NCBI GenBank assembly: GCA_029959085.1 | Contig: JARWIR010000003.1 | Coordinates: forward strand, 37,869,505 to 37,933,504 | Reading direction: 5' to 3' | DNA: 64,000 nt | DNA from: Nemophila menziesii | Taxonomy: Eukaryota; Streptophyta; Magnoliopsida; Boraginales; Hydrophyllaceae | Shown here: positions 24,071-33,456 of the stretch, one piece after another | How the letters are laid out: every line of letters begins with the position of its first letter | Position numbering within the stretch: position 1 is the stretch's first letter | Notes under the pieces: generated by a model | Seen by the model: the letters and a program-made list of their open reading frames with translations, nothing else | What the model was told of the DNA's origin: nothing | Databases searched by the model: none | Translations under genes and position numbers: made by a program

Positions 24071-25204
24071 TCGTGTGCTCAACAAGTTTACTGAGTATGC
24101 TTGTATGCTCAATAAATTTACTAAGCGTTAAAAAAAAGTTGTTGAGTTTAATTATTTTCTTAATTTATATTTATTTATACGAAAAAAATAACTCAAATTA
24201 TTACAAAATTGTTAAAGAAAATAAAAAAATTCAAAATTATTACAAATAAGTTATCATTAAATTAAAGATTATGCATTCAAAAATCACAAGGAGACTTTTT
24301 CTACTTCCACTTAATCATATTGCTCATTCTATTCCCTCAAATTATTCATACGCAACTGATGGCCCCACCTGAACACAATAATAATAATATATAAGAAACA
24401 AACAAACAAAAAACTCAACCAAAAAAAATCACACTACCCAATAATATACAGACTCTCATGCCATAGGCTGACCATCATTTGTAGATGAGGTTATTACTTT
24501 CTGCAGCCACCTTTTCCAATTCTTTACATTATACCTCCCAACTAAAAAACAATACTATATACCTCCAATTTCTAACTATTTTCTAACTTCATGGTTAGGT
24601 TTTTCTCTTTTTTACCCCTCCACGTGATGGGTACGGCCCGCGTAAGTTACCTATTACATTAACTCATCCCCACACGGTCCAGCCCCATATCGATATAATT
24701 AACCCCATGGGTACGGAACTATGCCACACACAAACAAACACAACTCAACACTGTAAATGGGGCTGGCCCCTACATGAATTAACGAACTAAAACACAACAT
24801 ATTCAACTCTGTTATTAAGAAATCCATTTACAAACCAACACAAACACAGGATATACACCAACTAAAACCAACATATTCAACTAATTAAGCAGAACAAACC
24901 AACTTATTACTAAAACTACAATACAGAGTGATGGGGCAAAGTAATGTAACCAAGTTGTTCAACTGATACAAACAAAACATTTTCTCGTAAACAACCTCTA
25001 GCGAAAAAAAAGAATCAAAAACAAAACTCAACTCATCTACATATACAACCATTGAAGATAAACAATGGTGCAACAAACAGGCTGGACCCAGCAAGCGTAA
25101 CTCCAACGTGGGCTGGCCCCAGCAAGCATCATTCACAACGCTTATTGGGCTCTATTGGACTGGACCCAGTATGATAGTGTTCTTGGGCTGGCCCCATTGT
25201 GTAA
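24071..25204. other. Pack-MULE internal region with GGGCTGGCCCC motifs
   Basis: AT-rich DNA without a recognisable gene. The palindrome-like motif GGGCTGGCCCC recurs at about 24761, 25110, 25184 and 25310, each in a similar context (for example TTGGGCTGGCCCCATT). It also appears as GGACCCAG/TGGACCC variants. Function unknown; it may be a decayed tandem or dispersed motif. Confidence 0.4.
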
Positions 25205-25384
25205 TTGTTTGGGCTGCACACTGAACCCGATTCTGAAATACCAAGGATTGGACCCATGAGGATAAGGAGATGCGAAGGAGATTCAAATCAGTGGCTATTG
25301 ATTTCCGATTGGCTGGCCCCATTTCTTGATTTGGAGCAGTTTTTCAGATGGGGAAGGGGAGGTGGTGAGATGCTGCTGCTACTG

Positions 25385-25930
25385 AATATGATGGTGGTGG
25401 TGGGGTGGCGCTGGTGGTGTACCTCGGTGGTGGGGTGTGGCTGCATCTCGGTGGTTGGGTTGGTGGTGTACCTCGGTGGTGGGGTGTGGGTTGGTGGTGT
25501 AGCTTGGTGGTGGGATGGGGCTGCATCTCGGTGGTGGGATGGGGCTGCATCTCGGTGGTGGGGAAGGGGCTGCATCTCTGTGGTGGGAAGGGGCTGCATC
25601 TCGGTAAAGGGAGGGGGCTGCATCTCGGTGGTGTAGCTCGGTTGTTGGGTTGGTGGTGAGGTGTAGCTCGGTGATGGTGGTGTTGGTGGTGTAGCTTGTT
25701 GGTTGGGTTGGTGGTGTACCTCGGTGGTGGGGGTGAGGTGTATCAGAGAAGAGGGAGAGTGGGTCGGTGGTGGGGGTGAGATGTATCAGAGAAAAGGGAG
25801 AGTGGGTCGGTGGTGGGGGTGAGGTGGTGTACCTCGGTGGTGGGGGTGAGGTGTATCAGAGAAGAGGGAGAGTGGGTCGGTGGTGGGGGTGAGGTGTATC
25901 AGAGAAGAGGGAGACTGGTCGGTGGTGTGG
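25385..25930. repeat. G-rich tandem repeats (24-bp and 43-bp families)
   Basis: From about 25390 to 25660, units related to GGGGCTGCATCTCGGTGGTG follow one another. From about 25709 to 25930, a second family with unit GTGTATCAGAGAAGAGGGAG + AGTGGGTCGGTGGTGGGGGTGAG (about 43 bp) has four copies, one with an inserted TGGTGTACCTCGG. The plus strand is very G-rich. Long open frames on both strands are repeat by-products, not genes. Confidence 0.85.
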
Positions 25931-26179
25931 TGTATATATAATGGAGAGGTAGGGGGTTTTTGGGTTTTTAACCCATTCTAGTTGGGCTTCCAACTAGTAG
26001 TTGGATTGGAGGAGGTAAAAAGGAAATGGGGTGAGGATATGGGCTGTTTTAAATAAATGACCCTTTGTAGATAGTTTCGACCCTGAAAGCATAAATATGA
26101 AAGAAACTAGTAAAATGATTTTTAGACTACATACATAAGATATTAAAATACTTTTATTATTGTTTTAGAAAATTAAAAT

Positions 26180-26430
26180 AAACACCTCATTTGTAGTATG
26201 AAATTCAGACCTCTCCTATGATACATTCTCATCCTTCACAACAAGTTCCATAACCTGCGAAAAAAGAGTGAATATAGATACAAACCCACTTTCAATTTCT
26301 ATATGAAAATTAAAAGAAAAAAACAATTTTGGAAACTTACGGTTGATCGAATAATACCGGGAAGACAATAATCAGCATGAGGTGTAAATACACGACCTTT
26401 CTTTACTAAGAACTTCAATATCCCGAGATC
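26180..26430 (-). pseudogene. Captured fragment of a class-IV aminotransferase-like gene
   Basis: Minus-strand exon 26430-26341 reads LGILKFLVKKGRVFTPHADY, then CLPGIIRST, and ends at a GTAAGT donor. An 84-bp intron ending in CAG follows. The next exon, 26256 to about 26180, reads VMELVVKDENVS(stop)ERSEFHTTNEV. The segment V-F-T-P-H-A-D-Y-C-L-P-G-I-I-R fits the tail of the class-IV PLP aminotransferase signature (x-T-x6-L-x-G-I-x-R). The VMELVV...EFHT.DEV continuation is typical of branched-chain / D-amino-acid aminotransferase-like proteins. The intron is kept, so capture was from genomic DNA. A stop shows it is no longer translatable. It covers only about 55 residues of a ~300-residue enzyme. 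Confidence 0.7.
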
Positions 26431-26521
26431 TGAAAAGAATATAACCAAATCATAAAGTCAATTAAACAATGAGAACAAATATTAAAGTAAGAGACTAATT
26501 AATGGATTACCATGTCAAACA

Positions 26522-26833
26522 TTGAAGGTTACTTCAATTAAGAGTAGATCCACCAAGAACACAAGACCACCTCCGTGGCCATGGAGCTTTGAATCGCGGC
26601 CATGGAGCTTCAGATTCAACTCCGGCGTATTGACCAAGGCAACCGCCGCACAAGACCACCGCGACTCACTGTCGACCTCCGCGCCTCACAGTCGACCTCC
26701 GACGGCCTTCTTCTTCTCAGGCGATGCCATGGCAGTGAAGAGAAGCTTGGTGTGTGCGACTGGAGCAGGAGAGAGAAGAGAGGTTAAGATTTTAGGGTTA
26801 CAGAAAACAACATTTTATAATATTCCTAAATGA
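26522..26833 (+). other. GC-rich open stretch inside the Pack-MULE, possible captured exon
   Basis: This stretch stands out by GC content and codon-like structure from the AT-rich DNA around it. It is open on the plus strand. It is also partly open on the minus strand, where a start ATGGCATCGCCTGAGAAGAA (at about 26732) would give MASPEKKKAVGG before a stop. It contains ATGGAGCTT-type repeats at about 26580 and 26602. Its position upstream (in minus orientation) of the aminotransferase fragment would suit a captured first exon or 5' UTR, but I cannot identify it. Confidence 0.35.
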
Positions 26834-27002
26834 AAATAGCATATATAGCAGGGGAAAAAACAAAAGAGGGTATAATAGTAAATGTGAATTTAGGTGCATA
26901 GTGTTAATTCTTTTTTGTGACCTTTAGTAACAAGAGAGAATTAGTGAAGTCTTGTTGGGTCTTAAGGGGGTGTTTTCAAGACCCTTTAAGTAATAATCTC
27001 TA

Positions 27003-27264
27003 TTCTTAAAGCTTAGTAGGTTTCTGTTTGATCTACTAGAATATAGGGCATTGCTTATTAAAATATTTGTACCACCAGGAAGTACAATACAACTATACAA
27101 GCGTTTCCAAATCCTTCTATTAGGTCGGATGTACCAGATATGATATTGACATTTGCTTTAGAAGCTTGTAGATTAGATAAATATATTTTATTTCTTAAAA
27201 TTGTATACGTTGTCGTACTGTTTGCTAGACATATTTCTCCACTATTTTTATCAAGTAAATCCAT
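27003..27264 (-). pseudogene. Copia protease fragment
   Basis: Reads ICLANSTTTYTILRNKIYLS, then ISGTSDLIEGFGNA, with the continuation IVLPGGTNILISNALYSS and RNLLSFK in a shifted frame. The family active site is an Asp in the LADS-type motif; here the codon gives Asn (LANS), so the protease would be inactive even without the frameshift. The 9-bp duplication of the Pack-MULE ends the domain at 27009. Confidence 0.8.
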
Positions 27265-27466
27265 ATCTCTTTAGAAAAATAAAAAAATAAAAAAAATATT
27301 GAAATAAGAAAATATTGAAATAAATAACTTTAAAATAAGTAAAATAAACTAAATTAAAGTTCAATGAAATAAAATAACCAATCAAACCAACGATAGTCCA
27401 ACGTTCAAATTACAAGGAATTTAAATGAAAACAACTAAAATAAAATAAAAGCAACTAATAAAACCA

Positions 27467-28485
27467 TCAATCACGATGAACAGATCCATCACCAATCAAG
27501 TGGGAGATATCGCCACTTGGATCCTCAAAAAAATCAGAGCAATCAATGTCTGTGATGTCTAGTTGAGGTGAATTGGCATGTTCAACATTGTTTCTTTCTA
27601 CATTTTCTTTTCTTAGTGAGGCATGATAAAGATTAATAAGGTGATTAGTCGTACGACATTCATGATCCGGAGGATTATACATCCCACATTTGGTACAACC
27701 TTGACTTGAATTTTTTACGGGGCCGTTGTAAAGGTTCCTATTCCCTTGGAATTCTGGCTTTTTTACTTTGTAATTTTGATATCCACCATTAAACCAAGAA
27801 TTATTCTGACCACGACCACGATTATTTCCACGTCCACGTGCATAGCCGCGACCCCTATTACGACCATAGTTATGAGCTGACATGGCATTCATTTCCGGAT
27901 ATACTTCTAAACCAGTGGGTCGTGATTTATGATTTTTCATCAAAAGCTCATTATTTTGTTCCGCCACAAGAAGGCGTGAAATTAGTTCGTGGTATTTTTT
28001 GAAACCTCGCTCTCGGTATTGTTGCTGTAAAAGCATATTCGAGGCATGAAAGGTAGAGAATGTTTTCTCTAGCATTTCTTCATAAAAAATCTTATGTCCA
28101 CATAAGTTCAATTGAGAACTAATTTTGGATACTGCAGAATTATACTCACTTACAGATTTAAAATCTTGCAATCGGAGATGAGACCAATTATAACGAGTTT
28201 TAGGAAGTATCACTATTTTGTGGTGGTCAAATCGGTCTTTCAAGTTTTGACAAAGCTCACGCGGGTCTTTTACAGTTACATACTCAGTTTTCAGACCTTC
28301 GTGGAGGTGGTGGCGAATGAAAATCATTACCTTAGCGCGATCCTGAACGGTGGATGTATTTCCTTCTTTAATGGTATCTCCAAGGTTTTTAGCATCCAAG
28401 TGAATTTCAGCATCCAAATACCATGATAAGTAGTTTCTCCCGAAAGGTCAAGGGCAACAAATTCTAGTTTTGTGAGATTTGACAT
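27467..28485 (-). pseudogene. Copia gag
   Basis: Start codon at 28485 (MSNLTKLEFVALDLSG). A single-base deletion at about 28437 breaks the frame before NYLSWYLDAE. From there a 316-codon open frame runs to 27467. The capsid region includes ILPKTRYNWSHLRLQDFKSV and LLVAEQNNELLMKNH. An RGRGYARGRGNNRGRGQN basic stretch follows, then the zinc-knuckle region CTKCGMYNPPDHECR, in which the conserved His of CX2CX4HX4C is a Pro. Gag packages the element RNA. Both the frameshift and the lost zinc ligand argue that this copy is non-functional. Confidence 0.87.
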
Positions 28486-29841
28486 GCTGTCATGGAATAA
28501 GATAAATTTATCAGTTGTGTTATATATGAGGATATAAACATATACATTATACTATTAAAATTGGTATATTATTCATCAAAAAAATTAGAGTAAATTAACA
28601 ACGAAAAAAAAACTATAGACATATGTTGGCATTTTCTATTTTGTATATAATTTATAGATTCACTTCTGATACATGAAGAATAGTGTTAAATATGTATTCG
28701 TATCAAGTCCTGGTTCACTGCATTATGACTCAATAGTATTTTACAAGATTTATATAACAAGTTTTAGTGTAGGTTAATTTTTAACATCAAATACATGGTC
28801 ACAGTATATAATGCACTATACCATAAACTGATTAAAATTGAAACATAGTCAATAATTGTGCGATATAGTGCATTATTATGAAATCTAACAACAATTAATG
28901 CATATATACACATCCTGATTTGCGCAGTAATTGCTCGTTATTTGTTACATGCAGTTACATTTATAAAAAAAACTGTTAATTAATTTATACAGATTTATTG
29001 CATGAAAGCCAATATAAATCTTTATTTTGGTGGATGCATTCCCACTAAGACCATTATCTCAAAATATATTACGACAAAGCCTAATTCACTGTGGTGAACT
29101 CTTTATAATGATATTGATTCATTATTATTTTTTATTGTTAAATAAGGACTAAAATACACGCATAAAAAAATGCAGTGAGCTGCTCTTTTTTTTTTTTTTA
29201 TTTAATGGTCAAAGCAACTTTTAACTTTTGACATTTGAAGATTAAGATAAGTTACATGATCTCTAACATACATATGATGCATTTATTAAAATCTAATGTT
29301 TCTCTTTATTTTTATTTTCTTTTTTGTTTTACAGTGATGACTTTTTCCTGTTTTTTCTAATCACGTGCAGGCTGCATCCATTGGATGCCAAAGCTATGTG
29401 ATTTACGGAAAAGTATATTACTATTATTATAAATATCACCAAAAATTGATGATATAATAATAATGAAATCACAACAAAATTAATGATAATGAAAAAAAAC
29501 CTGTTGTGTGACCGAAATAATCAAATGGCCTAAAGAAAGTATAATTGTCCAATTGTAATGACAATTGATAAAAGAATTCCTTTTTTTTTTTTGTGAATTT
29601 AAAGCAGTGATATATAAAAGTCAATATTATTTAGAATTGCTTTCAATTCACAGCAATAGTATATCAAAGTCAACATTATTTCAGAATTGCTTCACTGTGG
29701 TGAAGATATTTGAATTTCATGAAAGAAATTTGTTTGACTTTTTTTTAAACACTTCACGTGAAAGAATGAAAATCCAAAGAAAAAAAATAAAGTAATGCAT
29801 TACCTAGTATTTGGAGTGGAGAGACTATTGCGTTGATAACG
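28486..29841 (-). other. Copia 5' untranslated leader
   Basis: About 1.35 kb lies between the 5' LTR and gag, with no coding region. It holds a tandem pair of about 49 bp at 29604-29700 (AAAGTCAATATTATTTAGAA and AAAGTCAACATTATTTCAGA copies) and several T-rich runs. The unusually long leader may include an older, unrecognised insertion. Confidence 0.5.
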
Positions 29842-30217
29842 TGTTGTAAATAGTAGAAAGAAAGGAAGAATAGAGTATTACTGATGGTGAAAGAGCGTAC
29901 AATTACAGAGCATTAGAGTCCTATATATAGAAACTAAGTAAACCTAACTCCAGTCTTCATAGACTTGACTACAAGTCCATAGACTTGGATTGACTATCCA
30001 CATATTGGGTTGAGTAATGATATTTGTCACCCTTTTTGTATCACCCATTTATCACCTCCTACGTGTATGCCTACATGGACCAATGAATTGATTTCTCTAT
30101 CCTATTTAATTTTTCTCTATCTTCTATTCAAGGAAATCAATACATATATATAGAAGGGTGATAAAAGGGTGACATGAAAAGGGGTGACATATATCATTAC
30201 TCTATTGGGTTATAACA
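29842..30217 (-). repeat. Copia 5' LTR, split by a MITE
   Basis: Left part 29842-30011 and right part 30212-30217 together form the second LTR. The 191-bp MITE and one copy of its 9-bp duplication lie between them. Start TGTTGTAAATAG and end ATAACA match the 3' LTR. Confidence 0.93.
30012..30202. mobile_element. Mutator-type MITE, 191 bp
   Basis: Terminal inverted repeats GAGTAATGATATTTGTCACC and (right end, reverse complement) GAGTAATGATATATGTCACC. Perfect 9-bp target duplication TATTGGGTT at 30003-30011 and 30203-30211. The 9-bp size points to the Mutator superfamily. Non-coding. It sits inside the Copia 5' LTR and is therefore younger than the Copia insertion. Confidence 0.9.
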
Positions 30218-30667
30218 CATATAACTTTTTTATTGCAGTTTTTGAAATTGATTATATTAAATTATTTGTAACCCAATATACTTATAATAAACGTTGTCCA
30301 TATTGTGTGAATTACCCAACAAACAAATATGCAGATAACTTATTCTTTTACAAATTTTAAATTTGATTTTGTTAATTGATATGTAACCCAATTTACTAGT
30401 GATAAACACCATTGATATTGTGTGAATTACCCAACAAATGCGGATAATTCATTTTTATTGCGATTTCTAAATTTTATGTTGTTTCGTTGTTTGTGGATAA
30501 CTCGGTAAGGAAAAATTCATTGAAGATCCTTCTGTGAGGCAATATGTGTAAATAAAAATACTAAAAAAATTCATCAACAGAGGAAACACAAGATTGAGTT
30601 TGAGTTATGTGATATCAATGGAGGAAGCAAAACAGACGATAGAGAGAAACTAATATGATTGAACTCT
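30218..30667. repeat. Diverged tandem duplication around ATTACCCAACAAA
   Basis: Two units of about 110 bp: TTGTAACCCAATATACTTATAATAAACG...TTGTGTGAATTACCCAACAAA (about 30268-30330) and ATGTAACCCAATTTACTAGTGATAAACA...TTGTGTGAATTACCCAACAAA (about 30380-30440). The same GTAACCCAAT string is also found left of the Copia element, so the Copia apparently landed within this repeat. Confidence 0.6.
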
Positions 30668-30676
30668 TTTCATTTA

Positions 30677-30853
30677 GAGTAATGGTATATACCACCCATA
30701 TTCATACCACTCAAATGTCACCCAATGACGTGGCGTGAATTGGTTGGTTACAAATCTTTAATCAAATCAAGAAAATAAATATATTAACGATTTGCAACCA
30801 ACCAATTCACGCCACGTCATTGGGTGACATTTGGGTGGTATATATCATTACTC
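30677..30853. mobile_element. Mutator-type MITE, 177 bp, sister of the 30.0-kb copy
   Basis: Inverted repeats GAGTAATGGTATATACCACC and (reverse complement of the right end) GAGTAATGATATATACCACC. A longer internal inverted repeat follows: CAATGACGTGGCGTGAATTG pairs with CAATTCACGCCACGTCATTG. The perfect 9-bp duplication TTTCATTTA lies at 30668-30676 and 30854-30862. Transcripts would fold into a long hairpin. Confidence 0.92.
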
Positions 30854-30862
30854 TTTCATTTA

Positions 30863-32601
30863 GATATTGCATATATATATAGTCTTTAATTATAGGTGTT
30901 TGTTATAATATGTATAGCATTAATTATGGTCTCTTGATAATAAAGGTAAATTGATTAATAAAATCAGATTATAGATGGATATTAGTTGAATATTAATTTT
31001 AATTTAGACCTTTTAAGGAAATAAAAAATCATTGACTTATTAGGAGTGGGTTATTAGGTATTTGAACTTTTTAATCTAATAACTCTAAAAGTATTTAAAT
31101 TTTAGAAACAACCCCCAATAGTTTACTTTATTAAAAATCATCTCACTAAACTAAATAATCGTAAAAAACGATCTATCTATCCTTCTACACCTAAATTACC
31201 CTTATTTCAAATATATTATTTTATATTTCATATTTAATATAGTATTTATTTATGGGTTAATACTCAATAAACCCCCTGCAGCCTTGTCCACTATCCCGTA
31301 AAAGGTACCGTCTTTTTTAAATAACAGTGAGTTCTGCAAAAATTCTCAAAACTCAAAATCTGAGTTCCAGGAATTTTTTCATAGCTCAAAACTCGAGTTC
31401 TGGGAAGTTTCCTATAACTCAAACTGCTCTTTTTATGAGCAAAAAAAAGGAAAGAACAAAATGTATGGTGCCTTTTATGGGAAAAAATGACGGTTGTGGT
31501 GAACGGGAATTAAAACTAGCGGCCATAGCCACCGGCATCACCAACAACTCGGACTATTTTTTTAATCATGTTGTAACCGCCACCACCTCTAGCCAATTTT
31601 AAAAAAAAATTGACCACCACAGTTGTCGCCATTACTCACACTAGCCATATTTTTTATAAAAAAGAGTTTGCCACCGTTGTCGTTACCACCACCTCCGGAA
31701 AATTTTGTTACTGTCAACATGAAATTCATTGGTCGAAATAAGAAATTTATTTTTTGAAATAGTGATTTCATGTTTGATTTTTTTATGTTTTGAACATGAA
31801 ATTCACTATTTTGAATAATGCAATCCTTGTCGTGAACAACAGATTTAATATTTCAAACATTGAATTTCATGTTTCGAATACTGGTCCAGATGGAGATGGG
31901 TGGATATTGGAACACGATGGGTTGTACCCATGGCCCACTATGGCTTCAAGCTCGCCAGAGAATGGAACGAAGCGCAGTGGAGAAGTTATTGGGCTTCATA
32001 AGCCTTGTGAGGTCGGACCTTCAATGGTAGAGACGGAACCAGACAATGCCAGTTTTTCTTGTGTTGGAGGAGAGCGGCTTGTTCAGTGGGTCGATGGTGG
32101 AGAAGAGCAATTTTTTGCGATGTCGATGATGGAGAAGAGCGACTTCATGAAGGTTGTGGTCATGAAGATGGTGGTGGTGATGATGGTGATGAAGAGAGAG
32201 GAAGGTGGATCGGTGGGAAGGTGAGATCCGAATCGTTATGATGTTGGTGGAGATGAAGGTGATGGTGGTGAAGATGGTCATGAGGGGACCACGATGGCCA
32301 ACAGTTTTCTTCTGCAAGGTGCGCCGGGAAGGTGGGATAGAGATCGTGAGGGAGGGCTGGATGTGAAGAGAGAAAGGGAGGGGGTTGCCTCTAGCAGTTT
32401 GTGGTGGTGGATGGTCAGAGAAAGGTAAGGGAGGGTGGCGATGTGGTGGGTTTTCTTGAGAGGGAGGGTTTGGTTCCCAATGGAGAAGAGAAGGGGAAGG
32501 ATTGATTCGTTGCTTAGTAGGGGCTGGGGTTTGGGATTTTTAGTTTTTTCAGTAGGTTATAAAGAAATTGGGGTATTTTTGGTTTTTTTTTACCCCTTTT
32601 A
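30863..32601. other. Intergenic; no supported gene
   Basis: Open frames at 31327-31602 and 31790-32224 (+) have low-complexity composition and lack any family motif, splice structure or start context. A GGTGGTGATGATGGTGATGA-like stretch at 32150-32200 is a simple repeat. Nothing else recognised. Confidence 0.6.
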
Positions 32602-33044
32602 GGGTTTGTTTGGATGAAGGGATGGGGAGGGAAGGGATTGTATTAAAAGATTCTAACAATCCATTCCTTTGTTTGTATTACACGGGATTGGAAGGGAAAG
32701 GTTAGTAAAGGATTCTTACAATACCTTATGTCCTTATATACTCAATCCTTCCAATTCGGTGGGATTATATGGGAGGGATTCTTTTATTACGTTGTAATGT
32801 CTAAATTACCTTTATTATTTCTTTATAAAACATTTTTATAGGGATATATGAGTCATTTAGTTATAAAAAGAATCCCTTCCTCCCATTATTCTTCTAATCT
32901 AAACACCGAATACCTATAATCCTTTAATAAAATCTCCCCTTCTTTTTCTATTCAATTTAAACAAGATCTCTTTTTTCCATTTCTTAATTATACTCTTCCT
33001 TTCTATCTATTACTAAAAAATACTTCCTTAATCTAACCAGACCC
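32602..33044. mobile_element. Tourist-like (PIF/Harbinger) MITE, 443 bp
   Basis: Left end GGGTTTGTTTGGAT and right end, reverse-complemented, GGGTCTGGTTAGATT. TTA on both sides (32599-32601 and 33045-33047). Same family style as 12742-13176. It lies about 410 bp upstream of the FAP1-like start codon, inside the likely promoter region. Confidence 0.8.
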
Positions 33045-33352
33045 TTAGTTGAGCCCTTAACTACTAGTAGTAGGAGATAAAGATTTTTATTATAAACTTA
33101 TATGTGCTTTAGGCTAATATGGGCTTGTTCCGGAGGAAAGGGCATAGTGCATAGGTCCACATAAAAGATTTGAGTAGCTCAATGATCCCAGTATGAATTT
33201 GGGTACAAATTTCGTAAGAGGTGTGCACATAAACCTAAGATCACATTACAACCCAAATAAATATATTTTTATTGCTCCGTTAGGCTATTATCATTTCCAA
33301 GTCGTGAGATACCATCACATAAGCCCAATGGCCAAATCAATCATGTGATTAA

Positions 33353-33358
33353 CACGTG
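33353..33358. promoter_or_regulatory. G-box (CACGTG) upstream of FAP1-like gene
   Basis: AACACGTGACA, about 100 bp before the start codon. CACGTG with an ACGTGAC flank is a classic bZIP/bHLH binding core in light- and ABA-responsive plant promoters. Presence is seen; use is inferred. Confidence 0.4.
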
Positions 33359-33456
33359 ACACCCTTCAAAGAAGAAGACATTAATTAATTGTTACTTAGT
33401 ACATAACTAAGTTACATTTACAAATTACAATCAAGAAGTAGGCAACCCACTCAAAA

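Larger units (their letters stand above)
23592..27000. mobile_element. Pack-MULE (Mutator-like, non-autonomous) inserted in Copia pol
   Basis: Flanked by a perfect 9-bp target duplication, TATTCTTAA, at 23583-23591 and 27001-27009. Mutator-superfamily elements make 9-11-bp duplications. The ends are long imperfect inverted repeats: left GGGTCAATTACCCAAGGAGTC, and right (reverse complement) GAGATTATTACTTAAAGGGTC, both continuing into CTTG(TG)AAAACA-type sequence. No MURA transposase is visible. Inside are a decayed exon-intron-exon fragment of an aminotransferase gene, G-rich and TACTGAGCATGG tandem repeats, and a GC-rich open stretch at 26522-26830. Removing it rejoins Copia protease (RNLLSFK) to NIRENGYHI. 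Confidence 0.85.
20026..30217 (-). mobile_element. Complete but inactive Ty1/Copia retrotransposon with nested insertions
   Basis: The element runs right to left. Its LTRs are at 20026-20202 (3') and 29842-30217 (5', split by a MITE). It is flanked on both sides by CATAT (20021-20025 and 30218-30222), a 5-bp target duplication. The LTRs start TGTTGTAAA and end TTATAACA. A polypurine tract, read on the minus strand as AAGGGGGAG, adjoins the 3' LTR. Next to the 5' LTR the minus strand reads CGTTATCAACGC, close to the GTTATCAGCACG primer site of some plant Copia elements. Gag, protease, integrase, RT and RNase H follow in Copia order, all damaged. A 3.4-kb Pack-MULE interrupts the protease-integrase junction. 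Without insertions it would be about 6.6 kb. Confidence 0.95.

Noticed and set aside
25205..25660. Glycine/tryptophan-rich protein gene (+) or proline/histidine-rich gene (-)
   Set aside because: Both strands stay open only because of the GGTGGTGGG tandem repeats. There is no domain, no start context and no splice support.
31327..32317. Open frames on both strands in the spacer before the FAP1-like gene
   Set aside because: Composition is low-complexity (GGTGATGATG-type repeats) and overlapping frames on both strands are equally open. No motif supports a gene.
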